Source of the DNA: an uncultured Lachnospiraceae bacterium
Lineage (GTDB): Bacteria; Bacillota; Clostridia; Lachnospirales; Lachnospiraceae
Direction of reading: 5' to 3'
Length of the DNA: 11,724 nucleotides
Assembly (NCBI GenBank): GCA_910578085.1
Contig: CAJTPM010000069.1
Coordinates: 1 to 11,724 of the forward strand
Numbering within the stretch: position 1 is the first letter of the stretch; each line of letters begins with the position of its first letter. Both the position numbers and the translations under genes were made by a program. The notes below the pieces were generated by a model. The model did no database searches. It was not told where the DNA came from and was given only the letters and a program-made list of their open reading frames with translations. Positions 1-6,649 of this stretch are shown here, piece by piece.

Positions 1-55
1 GCAGAGCAGCTGATTTGTAATCAGCAGGTTAACGGTTCGAGTCCGTTCATCGGCT
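1..55 (+). tRNA. tRNA-Thr(TGT), 5' part cut by window edge
   Basis: The visible part begins near the end of the D arm. The anticodon stem GCTGA/TCAGC (9-13/21-25) holds loop TTTGTAA with anticodon TGT at 16-18. The T arm AACGG-TTCGAGT-CCGTT (31-47) is intact, and the 3' acceptor strand CATCGGC (48-54) is followed by discriminator T55. CCA is not encoded. The 5' acceptor strand and most of the D arm lie outside the window. It is the first visible member of a four-tRNA array, so transcription probably starts upstream of the window. Confidence 0.93.
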
Positions 56-78
56 CTGACAATAATATTAGTAAATAT

Positions 79-160
79 GGATGGATTCCCGAGTGGCCAA
101 AGGGGACAGACTGTAAATCTGCTGCAAATTGCTTCGGTGGTTCGAATCCACCTCCATCCA
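79..160 (+). tRNA. tRNA-Tyr(GTA)
   Basis: The acceptor strands GGATGGA (79-85) and TCCATCC (153-159) pair fully, with discriminator A160. Anticodon loop CTGTAAA (111-117) carries GTA at 113-115. The long variable arm between the anticodon stem and the T arm (GGTGG-TTCGAAT-CCACC) marks a class II tRNA, as expected for bacterial tRNA-Tyr. CCA is not encoded. It lies 23 bases after tRNA-Thr. Confidence 0.96.
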
Positions 161-162
161 CT

Positions 163-174
163 TGGCAAATGCCA
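163..174 (+). other. small hairpin in tRNA-Tyr/tRNA-fMet spacer
   Basis: TGGC-AAAT-GCCA forms a 4-bp stem, extendable by a T-G pair, with a tetraloop. It starts three bases after tRNA-Tyr. Together with the AGGC-AAAA-GCCT hairpin in the next spacer it may guide processing of the tRNA precursor. This is inference from sequence only. Confidence 0.45.
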
Positions 175-194
175 GATAAATTTAATAAAAACAT

Positions 195-268
<74 letters not shown>

Positions 269-271
269 CTA

Positions 272-283
272 AGGCAAAAGCCT
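272..283 (+). other. small hairpin in tRNA-fMet/tRNA-Phe spacer
   Basis: AGGC-AAAA-GCCT is a perfect 4-bp stem with an A tetraloop in the 18-base spacer. It resembles the hairpin in the preceding spacer in size, position and loop composition, which suggests a shared processing role rather than chance. Confidence 0.45.
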
Positions 284-286
284 GAT

Positions 287-359
<73 letters not shown>

Positions 360-365
360 TTGATT

Positions 366-412
366 AGCCCTTATGAATGCTATAGTGTAGTATTTATGAG
401 GGTTTATTTTTG
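366..412 (+). terminator. intrinsic terminator of the tRNA array
   Basis: A 17-bp stem (366-382 with 388-404, four G-U wobbles, 5-base loop) begins seven bases after tRNA-Phe and runs into a T-rich tail, TTTATTTTT. The position right after the last tRNA and the length of the stem make it a convincing Rho-independent terminator. Confidence 0.85.
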
Positions 413-437
413 TGATTTTAAATGTTATACTTATAAA
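410..437 (+). promoter_or_regulatory. candidate sigma-A promoter for the HD gene
   Basis: TTGTGA (410-415) is followed after 16 bases by TATAAA (432-437). The match to TTGACA/TATAAT is 4 of 6 and 5 of 6. It begins in the T tract of the tRNA terminator and lies about 30 bases before the HD-protein start, where a new transcript would be needed. The assignment rests on motif and position only. Confidence 0.45.
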
Positions 438-469
438 AGCGGTGTTGTGGAGTCAGAGGTTTAGAAGAA

Positions 470-1048
470 ATGATATATAAGATGAAACTGTTAAAAACAT
501 ATTTTCAAGATAAAAGAAGAATACGACGCAGGAGGTATTTTGAGCGTTTAAGGCAAATTGAAAACGAATTGCGAAATTATGCTTCAGATATTCTCTATTC
601 TCCCAATTTTGACAGCAGTAAAAACAATATGCAGCATGGTACGATATCGGTCAAAGAACATAGCATCCGGGTTGCAAGGCAGAGTGTGCTGATTTCTGAT
701 ATGTTGAGAATAAGGCATGATCGTAGGGATTTGGTGAGAGGAGCGCTTTTACATGACTATTTTCTCTATGACTGGCATCATGCTGATCTGGAAAATCCCC
801 ACAGGCTACATGGATTTCATCATCCGGCGAGAGCCCTGAAAAATGCCGAGCGGGAATATGAACTGACGGAAAGACAAAAGGAGATTATTATAAAACATAT
901 GTGGCCGCTTACGGTAATACCGCCCATGTGCAGAGAGGCATGGCTGGTGACAGTGGCAGATAAGTACTGTTCTCTTCTGGAAACAGTACATCTACAAAAA
1001 GGACATCGGAGAAAAAGAAACATTGAAAAGTCTTTGGGAAAAACTTGA
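470..1048 (+). CDS. HD-domain (metal-dependent phosphohydrolase-like) protein
   Basis: A 192-residue soluble protein of the HD superfamily, whose members coordinate divalent metals and usually hydrolyse phosphoester bonds. A basic N-terminus (KRRIRRRR near 16-22) precedes the domain. The metal-ligand pattern is visible: H64 in KEHSIRVA, the H95-D96 doublet in ALLHDYF, H117/H118 in GFHHPARA, H143 in IIKHMWPL and D164 in VTVADKY. AGAGG lies 10 bases before the ATG at 470; a second in-frame ATG at 482 is possible. Its last 26 bases overlap the decarboxylase start, so the two are probably translated together. The substrate cannot be deduced. Small HD proteins of this kind are common in Clostridia and usually carry no specific name. 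Confidence 0.85.
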   Translation: MIYKMKLLKTYFQDKRRIRRRRYFERLRQIENELRNYASDILYSPNFDSSKNNMQHGTISVKEHSIRVARQSVLISDMLRIRHDRRDLVRGALLHDYFLYDWHHADLENPHRLHGFHHPARALKNAEREYELTERQKEIIIKHMWPLTVIPPMCREAWLVTVADKYCSLLETVHLQKGHRRKRNIEKSLGKT

Positions 1049-2504
1049 AGAATATAGTGCGTCGGATTATTATCCTTTTCATATGCCAGGCCATAAGCGT
1101 TTTCCGAAGGAAAATGCGTTGGCCTTCCATAAGCGTTTTCCGAAGGAAAATGCGTTGGCCTTCCATAAGCGTTTTCCTCTTGAAAATATATATTTATATG
1201 ATATTACAGAGATAGAGGGATTTGACAATCTGCATGATGCAAAAGGAATTTTACGCGCTCTACAGCAAAAGGCGGCCCGTATTTATCATGCGGAGCAAAG
1301 TTTTTTTCTGGTGAATGGAAGTACAGGGGGTATTTTAAGTGCAGTTTCGACTGTGGCGAAGGAAGGAAAAAAACTGTTGATTGCCAGAAACTGTCACAAA
1401 TCAGTGTATAATGCAATATTGCTGAATCGACTGCATGTAGAGTATCTGTGGCCGGATATGATAGAAGAGTTTGATGTTCAGGGTGGAATTTCTGCAGAAG
1501 AAGTAAAAAAGCATCTGGCCGGAAGGAAGGATATCTGCGGGGTGGTGATTACTTCGCCGACTTATGATGGCATTGTATCAGATATTTGTCAAATTGCAGA
1601 GGAAGTGCATCTATGCCATATTCCACTTATTGTTGACGAGGCACACGGCGCTCATTTTGTTTTATCAGAGAAGGCACCGAAAAGTGCGGTGGAATGCGGT
1701 GCAGATCTTGTGATAAACAGTGTCCATAAAACGTTACCTGCTTTGACACAGACAGCTCTGCTGCATGTACAGGGAACGCTTGTGGACAGGGAAAAATTGA
1801 AAAATTATTTAAGTATCTATCAAAGCAGCAGCCCTTCATATATTCTTATGGCGAGTATTGATAAGTGTGTCGATTTCATTGAAGACTATGGGGCGGAATG
1901 TTTTGAAATGCTTCTGGCGTTCAGAAAAAGAGTCGATGAAAAAGCGTCAGGATTTTTATGCCTTAAATTATTGTTTGATTGTGAAAATCGAGATCCGGGA
2001 AAGCTGGTTATCTCTGTGAAGGATACGGATATAACAGGACAGGAATTATATCGAATTTTGTTAGAAAAGTATTATTTGCAGTTGGAGATGGCAACTCCCA
2101 CTTATGTGCTTGGGATTTTAACGGGGATGGATACATGGGAAGGAGTGGAAAGACTGATTCATGCACTGACAGAGATTGACGGAGAAATTGCTGAGAGGAT
2201 GGGAGATGAACGCAAAATAAAGAGGAAGCAAAAAATGGACGATATTTATAGTATAATACCAAAATCTTCCGGCCTGAGCATTTTTGAGGTGGCGCAGAAA
2301 AAAAAGGACTGGATCCCTCTGGAACAGTCTGATGGAAGAGTAAGCGGCGGTATGCTCTGCTTTTATCCGCCAGGGATTCCGTTTATTGTTCCTGGAGAAA
2401 TTATTGGAAAAGAGCAGATTTCTCAAATGGAGAAATGCAGAAAAAATGGAGAATATCTGACAGGAGTTTCAGAAGAAGGGAAACTATGTGTTTTGAGAGA
2501 ATAG
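1023..2504 (+). CDS. Orn/Lys/Arg decarboxylase family protein (PLP-dependent; YaaO/SpeA-like)
   Basis: A 493-residue fold-type I PLP enzyme of the orn/lys/arg decarboxylase group, which removes CO2 from basic amino acids to give polyamines or their precursors. Family signatures appear in order: YYPFHMPGHKR (16-26), DITEIEGFDNL (60-70), VNGSTGG for phosphate binding (97-103), VDEAHGAHF with the cofactor-contacting Asp/His (204-212), SVHK with the Schiff-base Lys236, and the C-terminal YPPGIP (448-453). The start is TTG at 1023, chosen because the family N-terminus begins there; GGAG at 1008-1011 is the only ribosome-binding site. The oddity is a 12-residue unit repeated exactly twice plus a partial third (residues 24-55), inserted after the HMPG motif. 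Substrate specificity (Arg, Lys or Orn) is not readable. In B. subtilis the homologue yaaO occupies the same place in this gene order. Confidence 0.93.
   Translation: MKSLWEKLEEYSASDYYPFHMPGHKRFPKENALAFHKRFPKENALAFHKRFPLENIYLYDITEIEGFDNLHDAKGILRALQQKAARIYHAEQSFFLVNGSTGGILSAVSTVAKEGKKLLIARNCHKSVYNAILLNRLHVEYLWPDMIEEFDVQGGISAEEVKKHLAGRKDICGVVITSPTYDGIVSDICQIAEEVHLCHIPLIVDEAHGAHFVLSEKAPKSAVECGADLVINSVHKTLPALTQTALLHVQGTLVDREKLKNYLSIYQSSSPSYILMASIDKCVDFIEDYGAECFEMLLAFRKRVDEKASGFLCLKLLFDCENRDPGKLVISVKDTDITGQELYRILLEKYYLQLEMATPTYVLGILTGMDTWEGVERLIHALTEIDGEIAERMGDERKIKRKQKMDDIYSIIPKSSGLSIFEVAQKKKDWIPLEQSDGRVSGGMLCFYPPGIPFIVPGEIIGKEQISQMEKCRKNGEYLTGVSEEGKLCVLRE
1092..1187 (+). repeat. 36-bp in-frame tandem repeat inside the decarboxylase gene
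   Basis: Two identical 36-bp units (1092-1127 and 1128-1163) are followed by a partial third (1164-1187, identical for its first 14 bases). Each full unit encodes HKRFPKENALAF; the third encodes HKRFPLEN and runs into the conserved region. The unit length keeps the frame. Exact identity at the DNA level suggests recent slippage or unequal recombination. Confidence 0.97.
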
Positions 2505-2572
2505 GATAGAGAAGGGTTAGAAACCGATCGACATTTAGGGTTTTGGTGAATTTCAGATAGAGAGGTAAGAAT

Positions 2573-2617
2573 TTCAAGGGAATACGTTAGAAATTCCCTT
2601 GAATAAGACTTCTTTTA
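2573..2617 (+). terminator. terminator-like hairpin after the decarboxylase
   Basis: A perfect 11-bp inverted repeat, TTCAAGGGAAT (2573-2583) and ATTCCCTTGAA (2593-2603), has a 9-base loop. The tail has several Ts (CTTCTTTT) but is broken by TAAGA, so termination may be partial. The remaining bases of the 2505-2687 gap hold no other convincing structure. Confidence 0.55.
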
Positions 2618-2629
2618 AGACAAAAAATA

Positions 2630-2638
2630 TGTTAAACT
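2630..2638 (+). promoter_or_regulatory. candidate extended -10 promoter for the kinase-yaaR-holB block
   Basis: TGTTAAACT matches an extended -10 (TGn plus TAAACT, 4 of 6 to TATAAT) in an A/T-rich stretch 50 bases before the kinase-like gene and just after a terminator-like hairpin. The -35 position (TTCTTT, 2610-2615) is poor, so confidence is low. Confidence 0.35.
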
Positions 2639-2687
2639 GAAAATAGATATATGCATGTATGGGAAATATTATAGTAATGGGGTTTTT

Positions 2688-3299
2688 ATGGGAAAAATCG
2701 TCTATCTTATGGGTAAAAGTTCATCTGGCAAAGATACTGTTTACAAAAAGCTTTTGAAGCAGAATGAACTTTTATTTCATACGGTGGTGCTCTATACGAC
2801 CAGACCGATCCGGGCGGGTGAAACAGATGGTGTGGAGTATCATTTTACGGATGAGGCAGGATTTCAGCAGCTGCTTCAGGAGGGAAAGGTAATAGAAGAT
2901 CGAGTTTACCATACAGTACAGGGGATATGGCGCTATTTTACAGTGGCGGAGAAAAAAAATTTTCGGGCAGAGGATAACTACCTGATGATAGGGACTTTGG
3001 AATCCTATGAAAAAGTCCGTGCGTATTTTGGAAAGGATAAAATGATTCCAATTTTTATTGATTTAGATGATGGCGTACGTTTGCAGCGGGCTCTTGACAG
3101 AGAACGTGCGCAGGATGTGCCACAGTATGGGGAAATGTGCAGGCGTTTTCTGGCGGATGAGCAGGATTTCAGCGAAGAAAGAATTACCGCTGCAGGAATA
3201 AAAAAACGTTTTGTAAACAATAAACTGGAGGGGTGCCTTTTGGAGATTATAGAGTATATTAAAGAGGAGCTTTTACAGGAGGCTACAGGTGGACATTAA
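2688..3299 (+). CDS. guanylate-kinase-like P-loop nucleotide kinase
   Basis: A 203-residue protein of the guanylate kinase (GMP to GDP) fold. It has a P-loop GKSSSGKDT (9-17) and a GMP-binding-like segment TTRPIRAGETDGVEYHF (37-53), which closely matches the family TTR.PR.GE.DG.DY.F pattern, then YLMIGTLESYEKV (98-110). It departs from housekeeping Gmk: the P-loop ends KDT rather than KST, and the usual NGNYYGT segment is replaced by YHTVQGIWRYFT (74-85). It may therefore be a divergent paralogue with another substrate. ATG at 2688 is preferred over an in-frame ATG at 2655 because the core begins there and GGGG (2679-2682) precedes it. B. subtilis has the thymidylate kinase tmk at the equivalent locus. 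The gene overlaps yaaR by 11 bases. Confidence 0.82.
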   Translation: MGKIVYLMGKSSSGKDTVYKKLLKQNELLFHTVVLYTTRPIRAGETDGVEYHFTDEAGFQQLLQEGKVIEDRVYHTVQGIWRYFTVAEKKNFRAEDNYLMIGTLESYEKVRAYFGKDKMIPIFIDLDDGVRLQRALDRERAQDVPQYGEMCRRFLADEQDFSEERITAAGIKKRFVNNKLEGCLLEIIEYIKEELLQEATGGH

Positions 3300-3729
3300 A
3301 GTAAGTCAACTGACACAGGTTTCACAAGTGCAGCAGGTGCCGAAGGAAGTGCCTGCGGACGGCAGCTTTAAATTTACATTGGCAAGTCGCGTGGAGGAGC
3401 AGGAATTACAGGCGCGGCTGACAGCGCTCATGGAAGAAATAACGATGCAGGGCAAGAAGCTTGGAAAACGTCGGGATGTGAAAGACATGAAGCGATATCG
3501 GGGACTGATCAAAGATTTTTTAAATGAAGTAGTGGCTCGTTCTCATAACTTTTCAAGAGAAAATTTTCTGGACAGAAAAGGGAGACACCGGGTGTATGGT
3601 ATTATCAGATTGATTGATCAGAATCTGGATGATCTTGCGCAGGAGCTTATGAAAGATGAGAAGGATAATCTTATGATTCTCAGTAAAATAGGGGAAATTG
3701 AAGGATTGCTGTTGGATATATTTACCTGA
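3289..3729 (+). CDS. yaaR: YaaR family protein (DUF327)
   Basis: A 146-residue protein of the YaaR family, typical in length, found next to holB across Firmicutes and without an established biochemical role. The N-terminal 30 residues are polar and Gln/Val-rich. The rest is helical and charged, with the conserved-looking segments YRGLIKDFLNEVV and RENFLDRKGRHRVYGIIRLIDQNLDDLAQ. The start is GTG at 3289 with an ideal AGGAGG six bases upstream (3277-3282), which lies inside the end of the kinase-like gene, so translation is probably coupled. The stop codon lies inside a hairpin stem (3722-3749). Confidence 0.9.
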   Translation: MDIKVSQLTQVSQVQQVPKEVPADGSFKFTLASRVEEQELQARLTALMEEITMQGKKLGKRRDVKDMKRYRGLIKDFLNEVVARSHNFSRENFLDRKGRHRVYGIIRLIDQNLDDLAQELMKDEKDNLMILSKIGEIEGLLLDIFT

Positions 3730-3784
3730 GAACAACATTTGTCAGGTAAGGTTCCCGGAGATTTGTGAAAGTTTTTTACCGACA
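3722..3784 (+). promoter_or_regulatory. competing-hairpin leader between yaaR and holB
   Basis: TTACCTGA (3722-3729, containing the yaaR stop) pairs perfectly with TCAGGTAA (3742-3749). The same central segment, read from TGTC at 3740, can instead pair with TTACCGACA (3776-3784) to give 9 bp with one bulged A. The two folds exclude each other. This may tune read-through or holB translation; function is inference. Confidence 0.45.
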
Positions 3785-3809
3785 GAGAGTATTTTAAGCG
3801 GACGCTTGC

Positions 3810-3849
3810 GGGGCAGGCGGGGTATCGGAATAGAGGGGCAGGTGGGGGT
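3810..3849 (+). repeat. G-run cluster and imperfect direct repeat at the holB ribosome-binding site
   Basis: Four G runs lie on the sense strand: 3810-3813, 3819-3822, 3835-3838 and 3844-3848, with spacers of 5, 12 and 5 bases. The block GGGGCAGGCGGGGTAT is repeated 25 bases later as GGGGCAGGTGGGGGTAT, the second copy ending in the holB ATG. A G-quadruplex in the mRNA is possible. Confidence 0.6.
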
Positions 3850-4839
3850 ATGCGCAGTTTTAAAGATATTATCGGACAGGAACATATAAAAGAATATTTA
3901 CAAAATGCGATCTCGCAGAGGAAAATTTCTCATGCCTATATTATTCAGGGAGAACATTTTTCGGGGAAGGAGTTTATAGCAAAAGTATTTGCAGCAACAC
4001 TGCAATGTGAAGAGCAGTTGTCTGAGCCATGCGGGAAGTGCCGTTCCTGTAAACAGTTTCAGACCGGAAATCAACCGGATATTATTTATGTAGGGCATGA
4101 AAAGCCGAATTCTATTGGGGTGGAGGATGTACGCAGTCAGATCAATGGTGATATTCTGATCAAACCTTATAGTAGCCCTTATAAGATTTATATTATCAAT
4201 GAGGGGGAGAAAATGACACCTCAGGCTCAGAATGCTTTGCTAAAAACGCTGGAGGAGCCGCCCGCTTATGCGGTGGTATTGATTCTGACGACGAATCTGG
4301 AGGAACTTCTGCCGACGATTCTGAGCCGTTGTGTGGTGTTGCGAATGAAGCCGGTACAGGATGAGCTCGTAAAAGAATATCTGAAGCGGGAGTTGATGAT
4401 CCCTGATTATAAAGCTGATATATGTGTCGCTTTTGCGAGGGGGAATATTGGACAGGCAAAGCAGCTTGCGACAAGTGAGGAGTTTGAAAATATCCGAAAT
4501 GAAGCACTCAGCCTTGTAAAGAATATTCGGAATATGGAATTGCATGAGGTGATGTCTGCAATTAAACGAATCCGGGAGTACCATATAGATGTAAATGAGT
4601 ATCTGGATGTGCTTTCGATCTGGTACCGCGATGTTCTTCTGTTTAAAGCTACTAATGATACGAACCATCTGGTATTCAGAGAGGAGATACCATATATCAG
4701 AAAGGCGGCTGATAAAAGTGCGTATGAAGGGATCGAGAATATATTAAAAGCGTTGGATAATGCAAAGAACAGATTGCATGCTAATGTAAATTTTGAACTG
4801 GTTATGGAACTTTTATTTATTACCATTCAGGAAAACTGA
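3850..4839 (+). CDS. holB: DNA polymerase III subunit delta'
   Basis: A 329-residue AAA+ clamp-loader subunit that works with DnaX and delta to load the beta clamp during replication. The N-terminal RFC-like domain starts SFKDIIGQEHIKEYL (3-17). The P-loop position reads GEHFSGKE (34-41), lacking the usual Thr/Ser, which fits a delta' that need not hydrolyse ATP. A zinc site is visible as C53, C61, C64, C67. NALLKTLEEPP (128-138) and the SRC-type motif ILSRC (157-161) are diagnostic, the latter supplying the arginine finger in clamp loaders. The start is ATG at 3850; AGGTGG (3840-3845) or AGGGG (3834-3838) could serve as ribosome-binding site. Its place between yaaR and ricT matches the conserved Firmicute order. 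Confidence 0.95.
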   Translation: MRSFKDIIGQEHIKEYLQNAISQRKISHAYIIQGEHFSGKEFIAKVFAATLQCEEQLSEPCGKCRSCKQFQTGNQPDIIYVGHEKPNSIGVEDVRSQINGDILIKPYSSPYKIYIINEGEKMTPQAQNALLKTLEEPPAYAVVLILTTNLEELLPTILSRCVVLRMKPVQDELVKEYLKRELMIPDYKADICVAFARGNIGQAKQLATSEEFENIRNEALSLVKNIRNMELHEVMSAIKRIREYHIDVNEYLDVLSIWYRDVLLFKATNDTNHLVFREEIPYIRKAADKSAYEGIENILKALDNAKNRLHANVNFELVMELLFITIQEN

Positions 4840-4885
4840 GTGGCAGGCAGATAAAAATGCCGGAAGGCAGATTGTGAGGTTATAG

Positions 4886-5806
4886 ATGAAAGTAATTGGT
4901 GTACGATTCCGGACAGCGGGTAAAATTTATTATTTTTCTCCCCAGGAATTTTCAATAAAAAGAGGCGATCATGTGATTGTAGAGACTGCCAGGGGAATTG
5001 AGTTCGGCACAGTGGTAATGCCGCCCACGGAAATGGAAGGATCGAAAGTGATACAGCCTTTAAAACCAGTACTGAGGCTGGCGGCAGAAAAGGATTTGGA
5101 GCAGGAAGCATCCAATAAAGTAAAAGAAAAGGAAGCATTTCAGATTTGTCAGGAAAAAATTAAAAAGCATAAACTGGAAATGAAGCTGATCGATGCGGAA
5201 TACACATTTGATAACAATAAAGTGCTATTTTATTTTACGGCGGATGGCCGCATCGATTTCAGAGAACTGGTGAAGGATCTGGCAGCGGTCTTTAAAACAA
5301 GAATCGAGCTGCGGCAGATCGGCGTCAGGGACGAGACGAAAATCGTAGGAGGGATTGGGATTTGCGGCAGGCCGCTTTGCTGCCACAGCTATCTGGCCGA
5401 ATTTGCGCCTGTATCCATTAAGATGGCGAAAGAGCAGAATCTTTCACTCAATCCGACAAAGATCTCCGGTGTCTGCGGGAGGCTGATGTGCTGCTTGAAC
5501 AATGAGGAAGAGATCTATGAGGAGTTAAACCGCAAATTGCCGAATGTAGGCGACTATGTGACGACAGATGACGGTTTAAAGGGAGAAGTGCAGAGTGTCA
5601 ATATTCTGCGGCAGCTTGTAAAAGTGCTTGTAGAAGTAAATGACGAGAAAGAGTTGAAAGAGTACAGGGCAGAGCAGCTTCGCTTTAAGAGACGCCATAA
5701 AAACAGAAAAGACCGTACCAGCACTGAAGAATTAAGAGAGTTAAAAGAGCTGGAGAAACTGGAAAAGAAAGAAAAGAGCGAGAAGCTGTCGAAATTAGAC
5801 GAGTGA
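4886..5806 (+). CDS. ricT: RicT/YaaT, PSP1-domain iron-sulfur protein of the Y-complex
   Basis: A 306-residue cytosolic protein. In B. subtilis RicT forms a [4Fe-4S]-bearing complex with RicA and RicF that acts with RNase Y in mRNA processing and affects sporulation, competence and biofilm formation. The PSP1 domain holds two clear cysteine clusters: GICGRPLCC (C160, C165, C166) and GVCGRLMCC (C197, C202, C203). The N-terminal part (1-62) is beta-rich, GVRFRTAGKIYYF. The last 40 residues form a Lys/Glu-rich, probably helical tail (LRELKELEKLEKKEK), somewhat longer than the core needs. TGAGG (4875-4879) lies six bases before the ATG. The gene follows holB by 46 bases, likely in one operon. The partners ricA and ricF are not in this window. 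Confidence 0.95.
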   Translation: MKVIGVRFRTAGKIYYFSPQEFSIKRGDHVIVETARGIEFGTVVMPPTEMEGSKVIQPLKPVLRLAAEKDLEQEASNKVKEKEAFQICQEKIKKHKLEMKLIDAEYTFDNNKVLFYFTADGRIDFRELVKDLAAVFKTRIELRQIGVRDETKIVGGIGICGRPLCCHSYLAEFAPVSIKMAKEQNLSLNPTKISGVCGRLMCCLNNEEEIYEELNRKLPNVGDYVTTDDGLKGEVQSVNILRQLVKVLVEVNDEKELKEYRAEQLRFKRRHKNRKDRTSTEELRELKELEKLEKKEKSEKLSKLDE

Positions 5807-5879
5807 GGGAGACAAAACGGCAGACAGGGCGGAAAAGAGTTTGCAGGAAGAGCTGTCTGACAGGTGAACAGGAAGATTT

Positions 5880-6623
5880 ATGGAAGAGGATAAACTGGTA
5901 AAACCGGGAGAACGGGTGGATGATCTGCAGAGGAACGGTTATCGTATTATTCAGGATCCGGGGCGTTTCTGTTTCGGAATGGATGCCGTGCTGTTAGCAG
6001 GTTTTGCGGATAAGGCAGCCGGCAAAAGACTGCTGGATATTGGAACAGGAACCGGTATACTGCCCCTTCTGATGGAAGCGAGAACCGGGATAGAGCATCT
6101 TGTCGGACTGGAGATTCAGGAAGAAAGTGCGGATATGGCCGCAAGAAGCATAAAACTGAACGGGCTGGAGGATAAAATTGAGATCATAGCAGGAGATATC
6201 AGAGAGGCTGACAGGTTGTTTGAAGCGGCCTCTTTTGATGTGATAACCTGTAATCCGCCCTACATGATCGGCTCCCATGGCCTGCAGAATGCGCAGCAGG
6301 CTAAAACCATCGCCCGGCATGAAGTGTGCGGCGCCTTTCGGGATATCGCCGTAATGACAGCAAAACTCCTGAAGCCGGGGGGCCATTTTTATCTGGTACA
6401 CAGGCCTTTCCGTCTGGCGGAAATACTTGTCACGCTGAGCGCCTGCAAACTGGAGCCAAAGCGTATGCAGCTCGTGTACCCCTTTGTGAACAAAGAACCA
6501 AATATGGTCTTAATTGAAGCGGTCCGCGGCGGAAATCCCCGTATGACCGTGGAGAAACCCCTGATCGTCTTCCGGAGTCCGGGGGTATACACAGCGGAAA
6601 TATATGATATATACGGATACTGA
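5880..6623 (+). CDS. trmN6: TrmN6-like tRNA(Val) adenine-37 N6-methyltransferase (YabB family)
   Basis: A 247-residue Rossmann-fold SAM-dependent methyltransferase. SAM motif I is LLDIGTGTGI (51-60), and the catalytic NPPY motif of N6-adenine methyltransferases is CNPPYM (124-129). The opening RIIQDPGRFCFGMDAVLLA (22-40) is characteristic of the YabB/TrmN6 branch, which modifies A37 of tRNA1(Val) in E. coli. The target in this organism is inferred. AGGAAG (5870-5875) precedes the ATG by four bases. The 73-base gap from ricT contains a weak CAGACAG/CTGTCTG inverted repeat. B. subtilis has yabA between ricT and this gene; here it is absent. It is 26 bases upstream of rsmI, so the two are probably cotranscribed. 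Confidence 0.88.
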   Translation: MEEDKLVKPGERVDDLQRNGYRIIQDPGRFCFGMDAVLLAGFADKAAGKRLLDIGTGTGILPLLMEARTGIEHLVGLEIQEESADMAARSIKLNGLEDKIEIIAGDIREADRLFEAASFDVITCNPPYMIGSHGLQNAQQAKTIARHEVCGAFRDIAVMTAKLLKPGGHFYLVHRPFRLAEILVTLSACKLEPKRMQLVYPFVNKEPNMVLIEAVRGGNPRMTVEKPLIVFRSPGVYTAEIYDIYGY

Positions 6624-6649
6624 TCGATTTCTCCGGGAAAGGAAACAAT

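Noticed and set aside
909..1166. A minus-strand ORF of 85 codons with internal peptide repeats over the decarboxylase start
   Set aside because: Its repeats are the reverse translation of the 36-bp tandem repeat; the plus-strand genes there are clearly real.
2521..2576. Repeated GAATTTCA and an AAACC/GGTTT pairing after the decarboxylase
   Set aside because: Short, A/T-rich and unconnected to any gene start; only the following 11-bp hairpin is convincing.
3698..3889. A 63-codon plus-strand ORF spanning the yaaR-holB junction
   Set aside because: It overlaps the ends of two well-supported genes in another frame, has no good ribosome-binding site and encodes a Gly/Arg-rich peptide produced by the G-run repeat.
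3850..4839. Degenerate P-loop in HolB (GEHFSGKE) as a sign of a broken gene
   Set aside because: Delta' subunits commonly lack a working ATP site; the zinc cysteines and the SRC motif are intact.
5821..5859. CAGACAG/CTGTCTG inverted repeat between ricT and trmN6
   Set aside because: Seven bases with a 25-base loop, no T tract and no alternative partner; within what chance would give.
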